Positions 43,753-54,412 of a DNA stretch of 64,000 bases are shown piece by piece. Within the stretch, counting starts at the first letter, position 1; the number at the start of each line of letters is the position of its first letter. The stretch comes from Meghimatium bilineatum (taxonomy: Eukaryota > Mollusca > Gastropoda > Stylommatophora > Philomycidae). The DNA lies in assembly GCA_034231615.1 (NCBI GenBank), contig CM067309.1:24667965-24731964 (forward strand). The letters run 5' to 3'. Below the pieces are notes generated by a model, which was not told the DNA's origin, ran no database searches, and saw only the letters and a list, made by a program, of their open reading frames with translations. Made by a program: the position numbers and the translations under genes.

Positions 43753-44329
43753 TTTATGGTCATATAAAAAAACACACGAATGGCACGCAATTTTACCACC
43801 ATTTTATTTGCACATAATTGCACTGACAATAAACAGTCTGTTTCATTTTACAACATGATGACGCAATCACAGATCACATGATGTACTAGGTAAGACTTGT
43901 AATCCGTGCTACCACTCTTGGACATTTTCCATCAAATGTGGGTTTTTTCGATCAGACCTGAGGATCCTGGGTTATTTTTGTAAACGAATCTGGGCTTTGT
44001 GTCAAGTTATTTTGTTGGTTCATGCTAAGCAAATGTGGCCTATTTTTGCAGAACTAATCTCATACATTATTTAACGACACAAACTTTCGCTAAGGGCACA
44101 TACAACGCAGCATTCATCGATCTACGCGTAGGAAGGGGGCTAACACCCTTTAGGAAGGGGGCTCCCTGAATTACACGAAGATAGAATTAGCACTAGCAGA
44201 CGCTTTGCGTTTATTATCTCCACGTCACGGAAACTCAATGAAATAAAACGTACTATTACAAAAATGGACTGATATCTCGTGGTTAGAACACATTTCCCTA
44301 ACATGTATCATATTTTTGTATAACTGTGT
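43753..44329. other. No gene recognised
   Basis: Unassigned sequence. A short imperfect duplication AGGAAGGGGGCT occurs at 44129 and 44150. Confidence 0.4.
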
Positions 44330-45620
44330 AAAGGTGCCTATTACACAGTTATACAAATATATATATATATATTCATTCAATGGTACCATGCCTTTCGGGA
44401 TGGCGATCATGTCCCTCCACAGTTCTCTGTTTGTTATACATTTAAATATAGTTTCTGGTGATTCTGCATTATGCCAGGCTTTCAAGCCATCCAATATTTT
44501 CTCACGTTGTCTTCCTCTGTCTCTCTTACCCTCGATCTTTCCAATTGTTACGATGTTCTCCATCCCACCCCGTCTCATGACATGACCCAGAAATTGTGCT
44601 TGTCGTCTTCTAATACAGTTAATAAGTTCTCTATTTGAGTTGATCAATTGTAGAACTATAGCATTACTCTTCTTAGCTGTCCATGATTTTTTCAACATTC
44701 TTCTATAAAACCACTTCTCTGTGGCCTCCAAATATTTTCTTGCAATATTGTCAATTATCCATGCTCCACTACTATATAACAGTATGTGCTCTATGTAACA
44801 TTTTAGTATTTTCTTTATTACTTCTATTGATAATGAATTATTACACATGTTCCTCATCTTCTGGAATGCTGCTTGTGCATGTGCTGTTCGACATTTCATC
44901 TCAGTGTCGCATCTACCATCTGACGTAATAATGGTGCCCACATATTTAAATTTGTCTACTTGTTTAAGAGCTGTCCCGTTGACCTTGATGTTACATTTAG
45001 AAGGGCTAGATGTTTTAGGTGTAACCATTCTGTTTTGTTGATGTTAAAGCTGATACCTTTGTTTGCGATTTCTTCTTCTATAGTTGTAATCAATTGTTGT
45101 TCTTTTTCACTCTTTGCTACCAAAACCATGTCGTCAGCATATCTCAGGTTATTCACATTATACCCACCAACAGCTATTCTTGACATGTTTTCTATAGATT
45201 TACAAATCATTTCACTGACTAAGTTAAACAGATCAGGTGATAGCACACACCCTTATCGGACTCCGTGTCTTATTGGATGAAATTCCCCTATTTGGTTGTT
45301 GATTTTGATTGCTGTTGTTTGTTGCTAATAAATGTTCTCTATTATTCTAAGGTCTTTACTATCAATGTTGATATCTTTTAACATACTGATGACTTCCTTA
45401 AGTGTCACTTTCTCAAATGCTTTCGTAAGGTCTATGAAGAACAAATATAGATCTGTTCCTAGCTTCAATTGATCTTTCTATCAACATTCTAATGCTATAG
45501 ATGACATTATTTGTCCCATTTCCCGTTAACAAAACCGTTTTGTTCTTCGCCGATTTCTGGACTTAGTTTCCTTCTTACTCTCACCATGATGATTTTAAGT
45601 AAAAAATTTTAGTCATAATA
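44330..45620 (-). pseudogene. LINE-I fragment (RT to C-terminus)
   Basis: Minus-strand blocks: a worn EEQNGF/FLRPYE-like region (45560-45430), MLSPDLFNLVSEMICKSIE and NNLRYADDMVLVAKSEKE with the catalytic Asp pair (45246-45105), KGISFNINKTEWLHLKH, then in another frame VDKFKYVGTIITSDGRCDTE, KCYIEHILLYSSGAWIIDN, WFYRRMLKKSWTAKKSN, RRRQAQFLGHVMRRGG and LDGLKAWHNAESPET. An RTE-like LINE with a long intact C-terminal frame (45028-44225 as a whole), but frameshifted between the parts and truncated. Confidence 0.85.
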
Positions 45621-45773
45621 CACATTAAACTTATGATGCGATGGTCATCACATTCAATAGCTCCCGGTTTTTTTTTGGTTATGTTATGAATATGGATTTT
45701 AATCACATGGTAAATAACAAGTGTTGTAAATAGCATTCAATAGCTTTATTATTATATCTGCGCCAAAATCACC

Positions 45774-45778
<5 letters not shown>

Positions 45779-45842
<64 letters not shown>
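45779..45842. repeat. TA dinucleotide repeat, 32 units
   Basis: Uninterrupted TA repeat directly upstream of a TATAAATA word. Confidence 0.97.
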
Positions 45843-45844
<2 letters not shown>

Positions 45845-45846
45845 AG

Positions 45847-45854
45847 TATAAATA
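45847..45854 (+). promoter_or_regulatory. Possible TATA box of COX6A
   Basis: TATAAATA lies 110 bp before the proposed COX6A start codon. It sits next to the TA repeat, so the match may be chance. No other core-promoter element is clear. Confidence 0.25.
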
Positions 45855-45963
45855 AGAGCTGGGATTTTTTTCTCGGACCGTGAGACTTGGTACTTTTTAA
45901 AGTGTTGAGTGGTAACTGTCTTTGTAATAATCGAAAGAAGATTTAGTTGATAACGACTAGAAG

Positions 45964-46153
45964 ATGCTGCCAATTTTGAGAGCTACCTCATGGCGCTTGC
46001 TTATGAAGCCGATTAAATTATCTATAGTCACGGTCAGACACACGCAATCAAACCAATCAAAAGGAGACTGTGGCAGCTTTCAGTTTCCGGCATCGCCGTA
46101 TACTCCCATAAAGGAATGTGATTGTCAAAATACAAGCTGGTACACTTCAGGAA
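45964..46153 (+). CDS. COX6A: Probable first coding exon of COX6A (mitochondrial presequence)
   Basis: The ATG at 45964 opens MLPILRATSWRLLMKPIKLS, then IVTVRHTQSNQSKG. This is basic, hydroxylated and without acidic residues for the first 30 positions, as expected of a mitochondrial import signal. COX6A needs such an N-terminus, and no better candidate precedes 53548 on this strand. With a donor at GGAA/GTAGGT (46154) one spare base remains, matching the two-base start of the next exon. An alternative donor at GACT/GTGGCA (46070) has the same phase but is weaker. With the first choice, the region before the membrane helix is longer than usual for the family (about 63 residues against about 35), which is a reason for caution. 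Confidence 0.45.
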
Positions 46154-46192
46154 GTAGGTTTGATTTCTCTTATATAGATATCATTATTTTCG

Positions 46193-46250
46193 AACATGGA
46201 ACACATCCATAGGTGCTCCGATCTTCCCAAGAGTATATCCCCAATTGTTG
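46193..46250 (-). mobile_element. LINE-A fragment
   Basis: ACACATCCATAGGTGCTCCG and the following words match the reversed coding end of LINE-A (20934-20970). A short GTTCGTCCATCACATGATG word (46250-46270) resembles the LINE-J end. Confidence 0.5.
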
Positions 46251-46500
46251 TTGTTCGTCCATCACATGATGTTGATTTCATATGATAACGTATATTCACT
46301 TAATGAAAGTCAGAATTATGTCCATGTCTATGAGTGTGTAGATGTCGAATAAGCAAGTTTGGCCAGCTTGGACATGGAGTTACCACGTATTACGCAACGG
46401 CCGACAGTTCTAGTTGTCTGTTAGTTAACAAACATTCATTGCAGGTCCATAATAATATTTATATTTTGTTTGGCCACACTTTATTCACAGCTCATTTACT
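46251..46500. other. No feature recognised
   Basis: AT-rich, within the proposed first intron of COX6A. Confidence 0.35.
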
Positions 46501-46641
46501 CTGGACATGGAAAAGGAACCATTATTAATTTCTTTTAATCTTGCAGTATCTCTTAAAGAGTTCAGTATGTCGGCGTGGTCTATTATTCGATTTGGCAGAA
46601 ACTGCCAAACTATTCATTCCCTCTCATTGCCTTCAATACCT

Positions 46642-46767
46642 GAAGCCATTAGTGCAAATAATGAAGCCATTAGTGCAAATTATGAGGCCATTAGTGCAAA
46701 TTATGAAGCCATTAGTGCAAATTATGAGGCCATTAGTGCAAATTATGAGGACATTAGTGCAAATTAA
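46642..46767. repeat. 21-bp tandem repeat, six units
   Basis: GAAGCCATTAGTGCAAATTA plus T, six exact-length units. It happens to be open as a seven-residue repeat, but this is not evidence of a protein. Confidence 0.97.
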
Positions 46768-46882
46768 ACAGCGACACAATGCATATCCATTCTCTGGACT
46801 ACATCCTGCTTGAAATTTAGTAGGATCATTCGCGTGCTACAAGAGAGATCCAGCGGGAGTTTGAGAATGAATGATGAAGAAC
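46768..46882 (-). mobile_element. SINE-S1 copy, reversed
   Basis: TCTCTGGACTACATCCTGCT, then TAGTAGGATCATTC, then GAGATCCAGCGGGAGTTTGA and GAATGAATGATGAAGAA. It is the reverse complement of the S1 copies elsewhere. Confidence 0.75.
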
Positions 46883-47019
46883 ACCTGATTGACCAGACAC
46901 AAAAATGATTATGACCCCATCTAAGTTTGACCTCCCCACAGCATCAAGCCACTGTTCACGAATATGACCAGCTTGTATTTTTCCCGATTATTCTCATTGA
47001 GTTGCTGAGAATGAGAAAT

Positions 47020-49470
47020 TCTTCTTCTTCTTTCGTTCACTTGAAACATGTCCATATCTGTAATTCTGTCTCCTTAATAAAACTCACTGTCTTTTGTAGT
47101 TCATACAGTGTCCCATAGAGTTTTGATTCCAGTGTTGTTTCCTCTGGCCAATATGTCTGCCTCAGCGTTTCATGCTCAGAACACTCTTGAAGTATATGTT
47201 TGGCACTCTGTGCTGCCTGTCCACATGTACACATGGCCGTGTTACCAATCTTGAACTTTGTATACATGTGACTGCGGAGTCGGTTGTGTCCTGTTCTGAG
47301 ACGTAGAATTATAACGTTCTGGTCTGTTCATAATATGATAGTCATCTTGTGTTCGGGTTTGTGGCTTTCTTAATGACTTGATCATCTTTTTTTTCTATAG
47401 GTAGGTGATTGGTATATCTGGTTGGTCTTCGGCAGCACCTTCCTTAGCCAGTTGGTCTGCTTTTTCATTTCCTGGTATTCCACAGTGAGAGGGTATCCAC
47501 TGCATGGTTACCCTATACTGGTAAGACAATTCGCTAAGTAGTTTTTTCAAGTCTGTTAGTTTTTCAGACTGGAGAGCTTGAAGCACTGACAGGAATCTGT
47601 CAGGAATACCACAGGCTGTAGGTCAGAGTTGGAGTTCAGCAGTTTTTTAGCTGCCACACTAATTGCCTGGATTTCTGCATCATAATTATTGCAGAATTTT
47701 CCTGTCGGTGTTCTGATTGTATCTCTAGGCTTGTGTGGATATTCTATATATACACCTGCACCTCCATTCCTCATAGCATTCTGTGCTGACCCATCTGTGT
47801 ATACTCTGACCCATATATCTTGTGGATATTCCTCATCCAGGAAACTGAGGGTGACTGTCATTCGCTGCACACTGTTCTGTTCGTCCTCGCTTAGTATTCC
47901 TTTCACATGGGTCTGAATGTATATTGTCATTCCATGGCTTTCACTCCACGGGGTTTGTTCTGGTACAGACCTTAAGGGGCTGTCAACTTCAGGTATGTCT
48001 GTAAGTTGTCTATGGAGTCGTTTAGCTTGATGGATAAAGCTGCTCCTTTTCAGTCGCCCCATTGCTAGATTTTGGAATCTTTCCTTCATTGGATGACTTG
48101 GCATACACTGAAACTTTTCTGCTTGAATTAGTACTTTTGTGTCTCTTCGTTCGCCAAGTGTTTGCACTCTTCCCATTTTCTGCATCTCTGCTATGGGTGT
48201 TGATTTCATTGCTCCCAACATTATTCTAAGTTCCTGGTTTTGCACTTTATCTAGATCTTGTAATGTGGTGTTTGATGCAGGACACCACGCAGCTGAACCA
48301 TATTCCAGGTGTGGTCTTATGCCTTGCTGGTAAACTTTACTGAGTATATTTCCACTGGCTCCCCATGTGGTTCCACATAGTTTTCTCAGGATAGCTAACT
48401 TCCTTCTGGCTTTTGTTGTTGCTTTGTTTATGTGCTGCTTCCATGTCAGCTTATCATCAAAAGTAACTCCGAGGTATGTGGGTTGTTTGTCTTCTTTCAA
48501 GAGCTCTCCATCTATCTTGATATGACCAGCTTTTTGTTTTGGTGAGAGGGTAAAGAGTGTAGTGCTGCACTTATCTGTGTTAATGCTGACGCACCATCTA
48601 TTTGCCCATAATGTTACGGCATCGATAGCTCTTTGTATTTGTTTAGTGGCCACTGTTGCATGTTCTTCCGTGCACCAGATCACCAGGTCGTCAGCATACA
48701 TTGCCACTTTGATCCCGTGTGGTAGTTCAGCAACTAGGTCATTGATGTAAACCAAGAAAAGTGTGGGTGACAGGACTCCTCCCTGGGGGACTCCATGACG
48801 CAGTAGAACTTTTGTTGCTCTTGCGACCATCTAATTGTACCCTGGCTCTTCTATTATGCAGGTATGCTTTTACCCATTTGTACATTCTTGAGCTAACCCT
48901 GCAATTTCGCAATTTCTTTAGGAGCCCTTCTTTCCAGACCTTATCAAATGCTTTCCTGAGGTCTATCCAAGCTGCTAGTACCAGTTTCTTTTCTTGGAAG
49001 GCATCCTCAATCTCTTGGGAGAGGTAGGTTGCCTGATCTTCAGTAGAGTAGCACTGTCTGAAACCTGCTTGCTGTGATACCAGAAGGTTTTCACTTTCAA
49101 GGTACCACTGCATCCTAAGATTGATAATGCGTTCCATTGTTTTACATAGACAGCTTGTGAGGCTGATAGGCCTGTAGTTGGAGACTGTGTTGCCATCTTT
49201 TCCTGATTTGAGGAGTGGTATCATTATTGCTTCTCTCCACGCCTGTGGTACATTACCCGTGGACCAGCTTGTGTTAAAGATCTGCAGTAGCTTTGCTCTT
49301 GCTGCAATTCCCAGGTTTCTAATCATTTCATTGGACACTCCATCAGCTCCAGGGGACTTTTTCATTTTCAATTTGGATATTGCATGCTCCAGTTCTCTCA
49401 TTGTGATTGGTGCCTCCACCAATCTCGTTAAAGACCTCATCAAAAGTAGACCAAGATAAATGGGAAGAAC
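47020..49470 (-). pseudogene. LINE-G, long copy: reverse transcriptase and RNase H, two frameshifts
   Basis: This is the longest LINE-G copy. Frame 1 (49443-48830) carries SKLKMKKSPGADGVSNEMIR, LLKSGKDGNTVSNYRPISLT, QQAGFRQCYSTEDQ and WIDLRKAFDKVWKEGLL. Frame 2 (48830-47556) carries HGVPQGGVLSPTLFLVYIND, AMYADDLVIWC (catalytic Asp pair), PTYLGVTFDDKLTWKQHINK and the RNase H start VRVYTDGSAQNA with FCNNYDAEIQAISVA. Frame 3 continues TMQWIPSHCGIPGNEKADQL and, further left, a Cys-rich tail (MCTCGQAAQSAKHILQEC). Frameshifts lie near 48815 (an A run) and near 47595. The group is Jockey/CR1-like with RNase H. Endonuclease and ORF1 are absent. The 3' end has a GAA tail. Confidence 0.93.
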
Positions 49471-49747
49471 TTACAATAGAGCTAAATGGCATTCTACAGA
49501 AACAAAAAACAAAAAAACGTAGCATCTTGCAAAAAGTAGAAATGTAACAGATCAACAGCGGATAGTAGCTACAAAGTCACGGCTAGACCAAAACAATCTA
49601 AAGTGGTTATCCTACGCCCGAACTGTCCCAGGAAATTTGCGGTCACGATCAGAATAGGACTTATTAGCCATCAACGAACTCATAGTCAAGAACGTAACTC
49701 TAACTGAATTTCAAAAGTGGACGTAACAAACTGGTCATGATCATCAC
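49471..49747 (+). other. Coding-like stretch of unknown origin
   Basis: On the plus strand two frames read DKWEELTIELNGILQKQKTK, then KRSILQKVEM, and VTDQQRIVATKSRLDQNNLK, then WLSYARTVPGNLRSRSE, with few stops and a balanced, protein-like composition. No family was recognised. It may be the 5' part of a LINE in inverted orientation or a worn DNA transposon. Confidence 0.35.
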
Positions 49748-49855
49748 TTGCGATGGACAAACAACAATCATCATGTGACGGACAAACAGCAATGATCATG
49801 TGACGGACAAACAACAATCATCATGTGACGGACAAACAACAATCAGCATGTGACA
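49748..49855. repeat. 25-bp tandem repeat, four units
   Basis: Units of GACGGACAAACAACAATCAT plus CATGT. Confidence 0.85.
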
Positions 49856-50020
49856 CGTTTATCATATGTTCAGCTGTCTATGTTGCTTGTCCACTAAAAC
49901 ACATGGTTGATGGGGCTACATAAATCTATGTATGTGAAATGTTCACTTATTTTATGTCATGTTCTCAAGTGTACGAAGATTACGTATGTTATTTCATCAT
50001 GATCGTGATAGTAATCCCTT

Positions 50021-50299
50021 TGCTAGTCCAAACTTCTTTTTTGGTCTCAACTTTTCTAGTCCCAATTTTTTTAGTCCCAACTTTTTTAGTCCCAACTTTT
50101 CTAGTCCCAACTTTTTTAGTCCCAACTTTTTTGTCCCAACTTTTTTTAGTCCCAACTTTTCTAGTCCCAGCTTTTTTAAGTCCCAACTTTTCTAGTCCCA
50201 ACTTTTTTAAGTCCCAACTTTTCTAGTCCCAATTTTTTTAGTCCCAACTTTTCTAGTCCCAACTTTTTTAGTCCCAACTTTTCTTAGTCCCAACTTTTC
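50021..50299. repeat. 16-bp tandem repeat, about 17 units
   Basis: Units of AGTCCCAACTTTTTT or AGTCCCAACTTTTCT, 14-17 bp long because the T run varies. Confidence 0.95.
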
Positions 50300-50601
50300 T
50301 AATGTCATTGATGAATGTGTGTGGTATTTCCTGGACAAAATGTACATGTTTATTATTTGATTGCATCTTCGTTTGTCAACGAAATTTCTATGTCATTTCC
50401 AGATATATCATTGTGTTTATGGTATCAGATGTACAGTGAATCGCCAAGAGAAGAGAGACTTGATTAAAAACAAACATTCCTTCGTGACGATTTTCATTAA
50501 TCTCGTGATTTTCCTTGGTCACTATGTACATACTTTGTATCAACACCGAGTAACGAAATAATGGGAAAACATGACGCAAAGAAAGCCTTGTTTTGATTCT
50601 G

Positions 50602-51303
50602 CTCGCATTGGCAAGAGTCATGATTATAACTGATCTTGTGCTCGCATTGGCAAGAGTCATGATTATAACTGATCTTGTGCTCGCATTGGCAAGAGTCATG
50701 ATTATAAGTAATCTTGTGCTCGCATTGGCAAGAGTCATGATTATAACTGATCTTTAACTCGCATTGGCAAGAGTCATGATTATAACTGATCTTGTGCTCG
50801 CATTGGCAAGAGTCATGATTATAAGTGATCTTGTGCTCGCATTGGCAGGAGTCATGATTATAACTGATCTTTAACTCGCATTGGCAAGAGTCATGATTAT
50901 AACTGATCTTGTGCTCGCATTGGCAAGAGTCATGATTATAAGTGATCTTGTGCTCGCATTGGCAGGAGTCATGATTATAACTGATCTTGTGCTCGCATTG
51001 GCAAGAGTCATGATTATAAGTGATCTTGTGCTCGCATTGGCAAGAGTCATGATTATAACTGATCTTGTGCTCGCATTGGCAGGAGTCATGATTATAACTG
51101 ATCTTTAACTCGCATTGGCAAGAGTCATGATTATAACTGATCTTGTGCTCGCATTGGCAAGAGTCATGATTATAAGTGATCTTGTGCTCGCATTGGCAGG
51201 AGTCATGATTATAACTGATCTTGTGCTCGCATTGGCAAGAGTCATGATTATAAGTGATCTTGTGTTCGCATTGGCAAGAGTCATGATTATAACTGATCTT
51301 GTG
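50602..51303. repeat. 39-bp minisatellite, exactly 18 units, with higher-order pattern
   Basis: Unit CTCGCATTGGCAAGAGTCAT plus GATTATAACTGATCTTGTG. 702 bp equals 18 units. On the minus strand each unit is a 13-residue word (HDSCQCEHKISYN) with variants KITYN and ELKISYN. The order of variants is S-T-S-T-S-L twice, then T-S-L, then T-S-S in part, so a six-unit (234-bp) higher-order repeat exists. The 290-codon minus-strand frame covering 51369-50497 contains the whole array. Confidence 0.96.
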
Positions 51304-51435
51304 ATGCTCTATTTCGACATTTTCTGGGGAAGATGGGCAACATTTTATGTGTGCGTGCGTGTGGTGCAATGATGTTAGTTTCGAAGCGGATCTAAATGAA
51401 ATAAGGTCTACGCTAGAATGAGAAAGTATATTTAT

Positions 51436-51592
51436 CTTCAGAGTTCATTCTCAAACTCCCGCCAGATATCTCTTGTAGCAGGACAATGATCCTACTAGGT
51501 TTCCAGCAGAATGTAGTTCCAGAGAATGGAAATGCGTTGTGTCGCCATTTTTATTTGCGCCAATGGCCCGAGACATCCATCTTCAGTGGAAT
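51436..51592 (+). mobile_element. SINE-S1 copy
   Basis: CTTCAGAGTTCATTCTCAAA at the left, TCCTACTAGGTTTCCAGCAG in the centre, ACATCCATCTTCAGTGG at the right. Confidence 0.8.
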
Positions 51593-51599
51593 AAACATT

Positions 51600-52579
51600 A
51601 TCATTAAAGACGTTTGAAAAAAAAACACCAATAATGTTAGAGAAAATGATTAACGACAACATTGGAGAAAATGAGAAACGATAACAAAGAGAATGGGAAA
51701 CAATAAAATTAGAGGAATAAAAATAATAACTTTGGAGAGAATGAGAAACACTAAGAGAGAGAAAGAGAATGAAAAACAATAACATTAGAGAGGATGAAAA
51801 ACAATAATATTAGAGAGGATGAAGTCTAATATTCGAGAAAATTATAAAGATAACAATGATGTTTGTCCGTCGTGATCGACGATGACCAAAAACTCAACCA
51901 TAATAATAATAACAATAAATAATAAAATAATAAAATTAATAGTGCGTTTTTAAATGACTAGCAAGTGCAATGCGCGCACAAAATGTTCTTTTACAGAATT
52001 TACAACAATAGAAGGTATCTTTGTGAGGTTGAGATGTTTTTTCTTTTCTACGTGTCTGCTTCTGTCTTGCAGTTTCTTGTCTGAATTCTTCCGCCGCTAG
52101 TGCTCCCGTTCTAATGCTGTAACGCCATGCTGTTCTATCCTGAGCGAGGCTCTCCCAAGCGCCTACGTCAATGTTAAGATGTTTCAAGGATGAATTGAGC
52201 GTGTCTTTGAAACGCTTTTTCTGTCCACCAGCTTTTCGAAATCCTGCCTTAGTTCTCCATAATATATTTGTTTTGGCAAACGCGAGTTCTCCATACGCAC
52301 AAGATGGCCTGTCCAGCGTGCCTGCGCCTTCATAAGTATTGTAAGTATAAGTATATAAAGATAACATTATAGAGAATAAGAAACACTAACGTTGGAGAGA
52401 GAGAATGAAAAACGATAACATTAGAGAGAATGAGTAAAGATACCATGAGAAAAAATGAGAAACAATAAGAGAGAATGAGAACCGACAACAATGATAATGA
52501 AAAACGATAAGAGAATTAGAAACGATAACATTATACAGAATGAAAAACGATAACATTAGAGAGAATGAAAAACGATAAC

Positions 52580-52631
<52 letters not shown>

Positions 52632-52725
52632 TAATAAAACAATAAGAAAGAGAATGAAAAACGATAACATTAAAAACGATTAAAAAGAATGAGAAACGAT
52701 AATATTGGAGAGTGAATGAGAAACG
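51600..52725. repeat. Degenerate GA-rich repeat region
   Basis: Loose repeats of GAGAATGAGAAACGATAAC and ATTAGA on both sides of the LINE-J insertion. Includes a TA run (52581-52613) followed by a GA run (52614-52632). Confidence 0.8.
51856..52353 (-). mobile_element. LINE-J 5'-truncated insertion with 13-bp target-site duplication and C2H2 tail
   Basis: Target duplication TATAAAGATAACA at 51843-51855 and 52354-52366. The minus strand reads AQARWTGHLVRMEN (C-terminal block), then after a frameshift FRKAGGQKKRFKDTLNSSLK, DVGAWESLAQDRTAWRYSIR and TFYCCKFCKRTFCARIALAS followed by HLKTH. The last part is a C2H2-type finger (two Cys, two His) typical of one RTE-like LINE group at its C-terminus. 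A single frameshift near 52285 separates the two parts. The 3' region is AAT-rich and ends CGACGGACAAAC on the minus strand. Confidence 0.92.
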
Positions 52726-52977
52726 ACAGCGTTAGAGTATGCGAGTGAAAGATATGCAGTGATATATGGCGAAACAAATCAAAGAAATACAGCCTCAAAC
52801 ATCTTCTGCAGCTGCAACATACTGACACTATAAGGGACATAGGCTTTACAAGAGAAATCATGACATAACTTGATCGACAAATAGACCATGAATAAACCCT
52901 GTGTGACATGTATTGAACATCAGAATATCATGGCACAAAAAATGATGTTTTTAGTAGTGTCTGAAATGTATGTATAT

Positions 52978-53260
52978 CTTCTTCTTGTTCTGCGTTCGTT
53001 CTCAAACTCCTGCAGATTAGCAGGATGTAGTCCGAAGAACGGAATGAGCTGTGTCATGGTTTACAGCATTTCTAAGCTATCTGCGCCTTTCGGCCCGACA
53101 CATCCGACTTCAGCATGGCTTTGGGTCACTGACTCTATATGCGATGGGACAGCCAACTCCATCCCATAACCTCCTTAGTCGCCTTTTACGACATGCGTGG
53201 AAGGTAAACAGTGTTGATATTCTTTGCTCCCCTTCGGGCCCCGGCAACACACGGGCGGAC
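52978..53260 (-). mobile_element. SINE-S2 full-length insertion with 12-bp target-site duplication
   Basis: Target duplication ATGTATGTATAT at 52966-52977 and 53261-53272. The minus strand begins GTCCGCCCGTGTGTTGCCGG, has the core CGTCGTAAAAGGCGACTAAG and ends with a GAAGAAG tail. It matches the copy in the hAT gene along its whole length. Confidence 0.93.
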
Positions 53261-53272
53261 ATGTATGTATAT

Positions 53273-53547
53273 GTGTAATCGGTATAATGTCATTAAGATA
53301 TTTAATTGTTCTCTATATAAAAGTCATAGAACTTACGTCAAACACAAGGTCGATCTGATTTACAATGAACAGTGTAAGAACAGACTTACAGTATGTGCAA
53401 TTTCATATTATTGTTTTACATTTTTTCTGTTACCGTTTCTTATTATAATGATGTATTAAGTCTATGAGTTCAGTGTAAAGCTTGTCGACCTTATGTTTTA
53501 TTATCTGTTATAAATATAAAAGTGATAATTTTGAAACTTGACCACAG
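53273..53547. other. Intron sequence before the COX6A internal exon
   Basis: AT-rich, with a weak pyrimidine tract before the acceptor. Nothing else seen. Confidence 0.4.
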
Positions 53548-53690
53548 GTGAATCGGATAAATTCAAAATGTACTTCATTGTTGGAAGTGTTATTGTTGCT
53601 TTGCTGCATGTCTATGTGTATGGCTATGCACTGCACCACGAGGAACGACCAGAGTTCGTGGCGTACTCCCATCTAAGGCTTAGAACAAAG
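53548..53690 (+). CDS. COX6A: COX6A internal exon (membrane helix and conserved PEF region)
   Basis: The acceptor is TTGACCACAG and the donor is AACAAAG/GTACCT. The exon reads ESDKFKMYFIVGSVIVALLH, then VYVYGYALHHEERPEFVAYS, then HLRLRTK. The hydrophobic stretch FIVGSVIVALLHVYVYGYAL is the single inner-membrane helix of cytochrome c oxidase subunit VIa. The following ERPEF-AY-HLR-RTK is the family signature. It starts with two bases of a codon (phase matches the proposed exon at 45964) and ends in phase 0, as does the start of the last exon. The subunit is a nuclear-encoded, small regulatory part of respiratory complex IV. Identification is secure; the exon is below common ORF length limits. 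Confidence 0.96.
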
Positions 53691-53789
53691 GTACCTGTTC
53701 TTATAGATGGGTGATAGTTGTGTACATGATGGTACGTGTTGAAATGGTAAATAAAACATTAGGCTGCATACAATATGTAGACTTAAGGA

Positions 53790-54412
53790 CTGTCACAGGA
53801 AGAAACAATATATCAACGCGAGCAAGTATGTGACATGAAGAAACAATATATCGACGTGAGTAAGTGTGTGTCATGAATAAACAATATATCGACGTAAGTG
53901 TGTGTCATGAAGAAACAATATATCGACGTAAGTGTGTGTCATGAAGAAACAATATATCGACGCGAGCAAGTGTGTGACATGAAGAAACAATATATCGACG
54001 TGAGTAAGTGTGTGTCTTGAATAAACAATATATCGACGTGAGTAAGTGTGTGTCATGAATAAACAATATATCGACGTGAGTAAGTGTGTGTCATGAATAA
54101 ACAATATATCGACGTGAGTAAGTGTGTGACATGAAGAAACAATATATCGACGTGAGTAAGTGTGTGTCATGAATAAACAATATATCGACGTGAGCAAGTG
54201 TGTCACATGAAGAAACAATATATCGACGTGAGTAAGTGTGTGTCATGAATAAACAATATATCGACGTGAGTAAGTGTGTGTCATGAATAAACAATATATC
54301 GACGTGAGTAAGTGTGTGACATGAAGAAACAATATATCGACGTGAGTAAGTGTGTGTCATGAATAAACAATATGTCGACGTGAGCACGTGTGTCACATGA
54401 AGAAACAGTAAC
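53790..54412. repeat. 38-bp minisatellite, about 16 units
   Basis: Unit AAACAATATATCGACGTGAG plus TAAGTGTGTGTCATGAAT. Variants exchange GTCATGAAT for GACATGAAG, and two units near 53885-53935 are shortened to about 34 bp. It lies in the last COX6A intron. Confidence 0.95.

Larger units (their letters stand above)
46520..47010 (-). pseudogene. LINE-A fragment broken by a tandem repeat and SINE-S1
   Basis: GTATCTCTTAAAGAGTTCAG at about 46545 and the segment around 46925-47000 match two parts of the LINE-A RNase H/C-terminal region (21140 and 21240-21340) in the right order on the minus strand. Between them lie a 21-bp tandem repeat and a reversed SINE-S1. Confidence 0.6.

Noticed and set aside
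50602-51303. CRISPR-like array
   Set aside because: Units are contiguous without unique spacers, and the genome is eukaryotic. It is a minisatellite.
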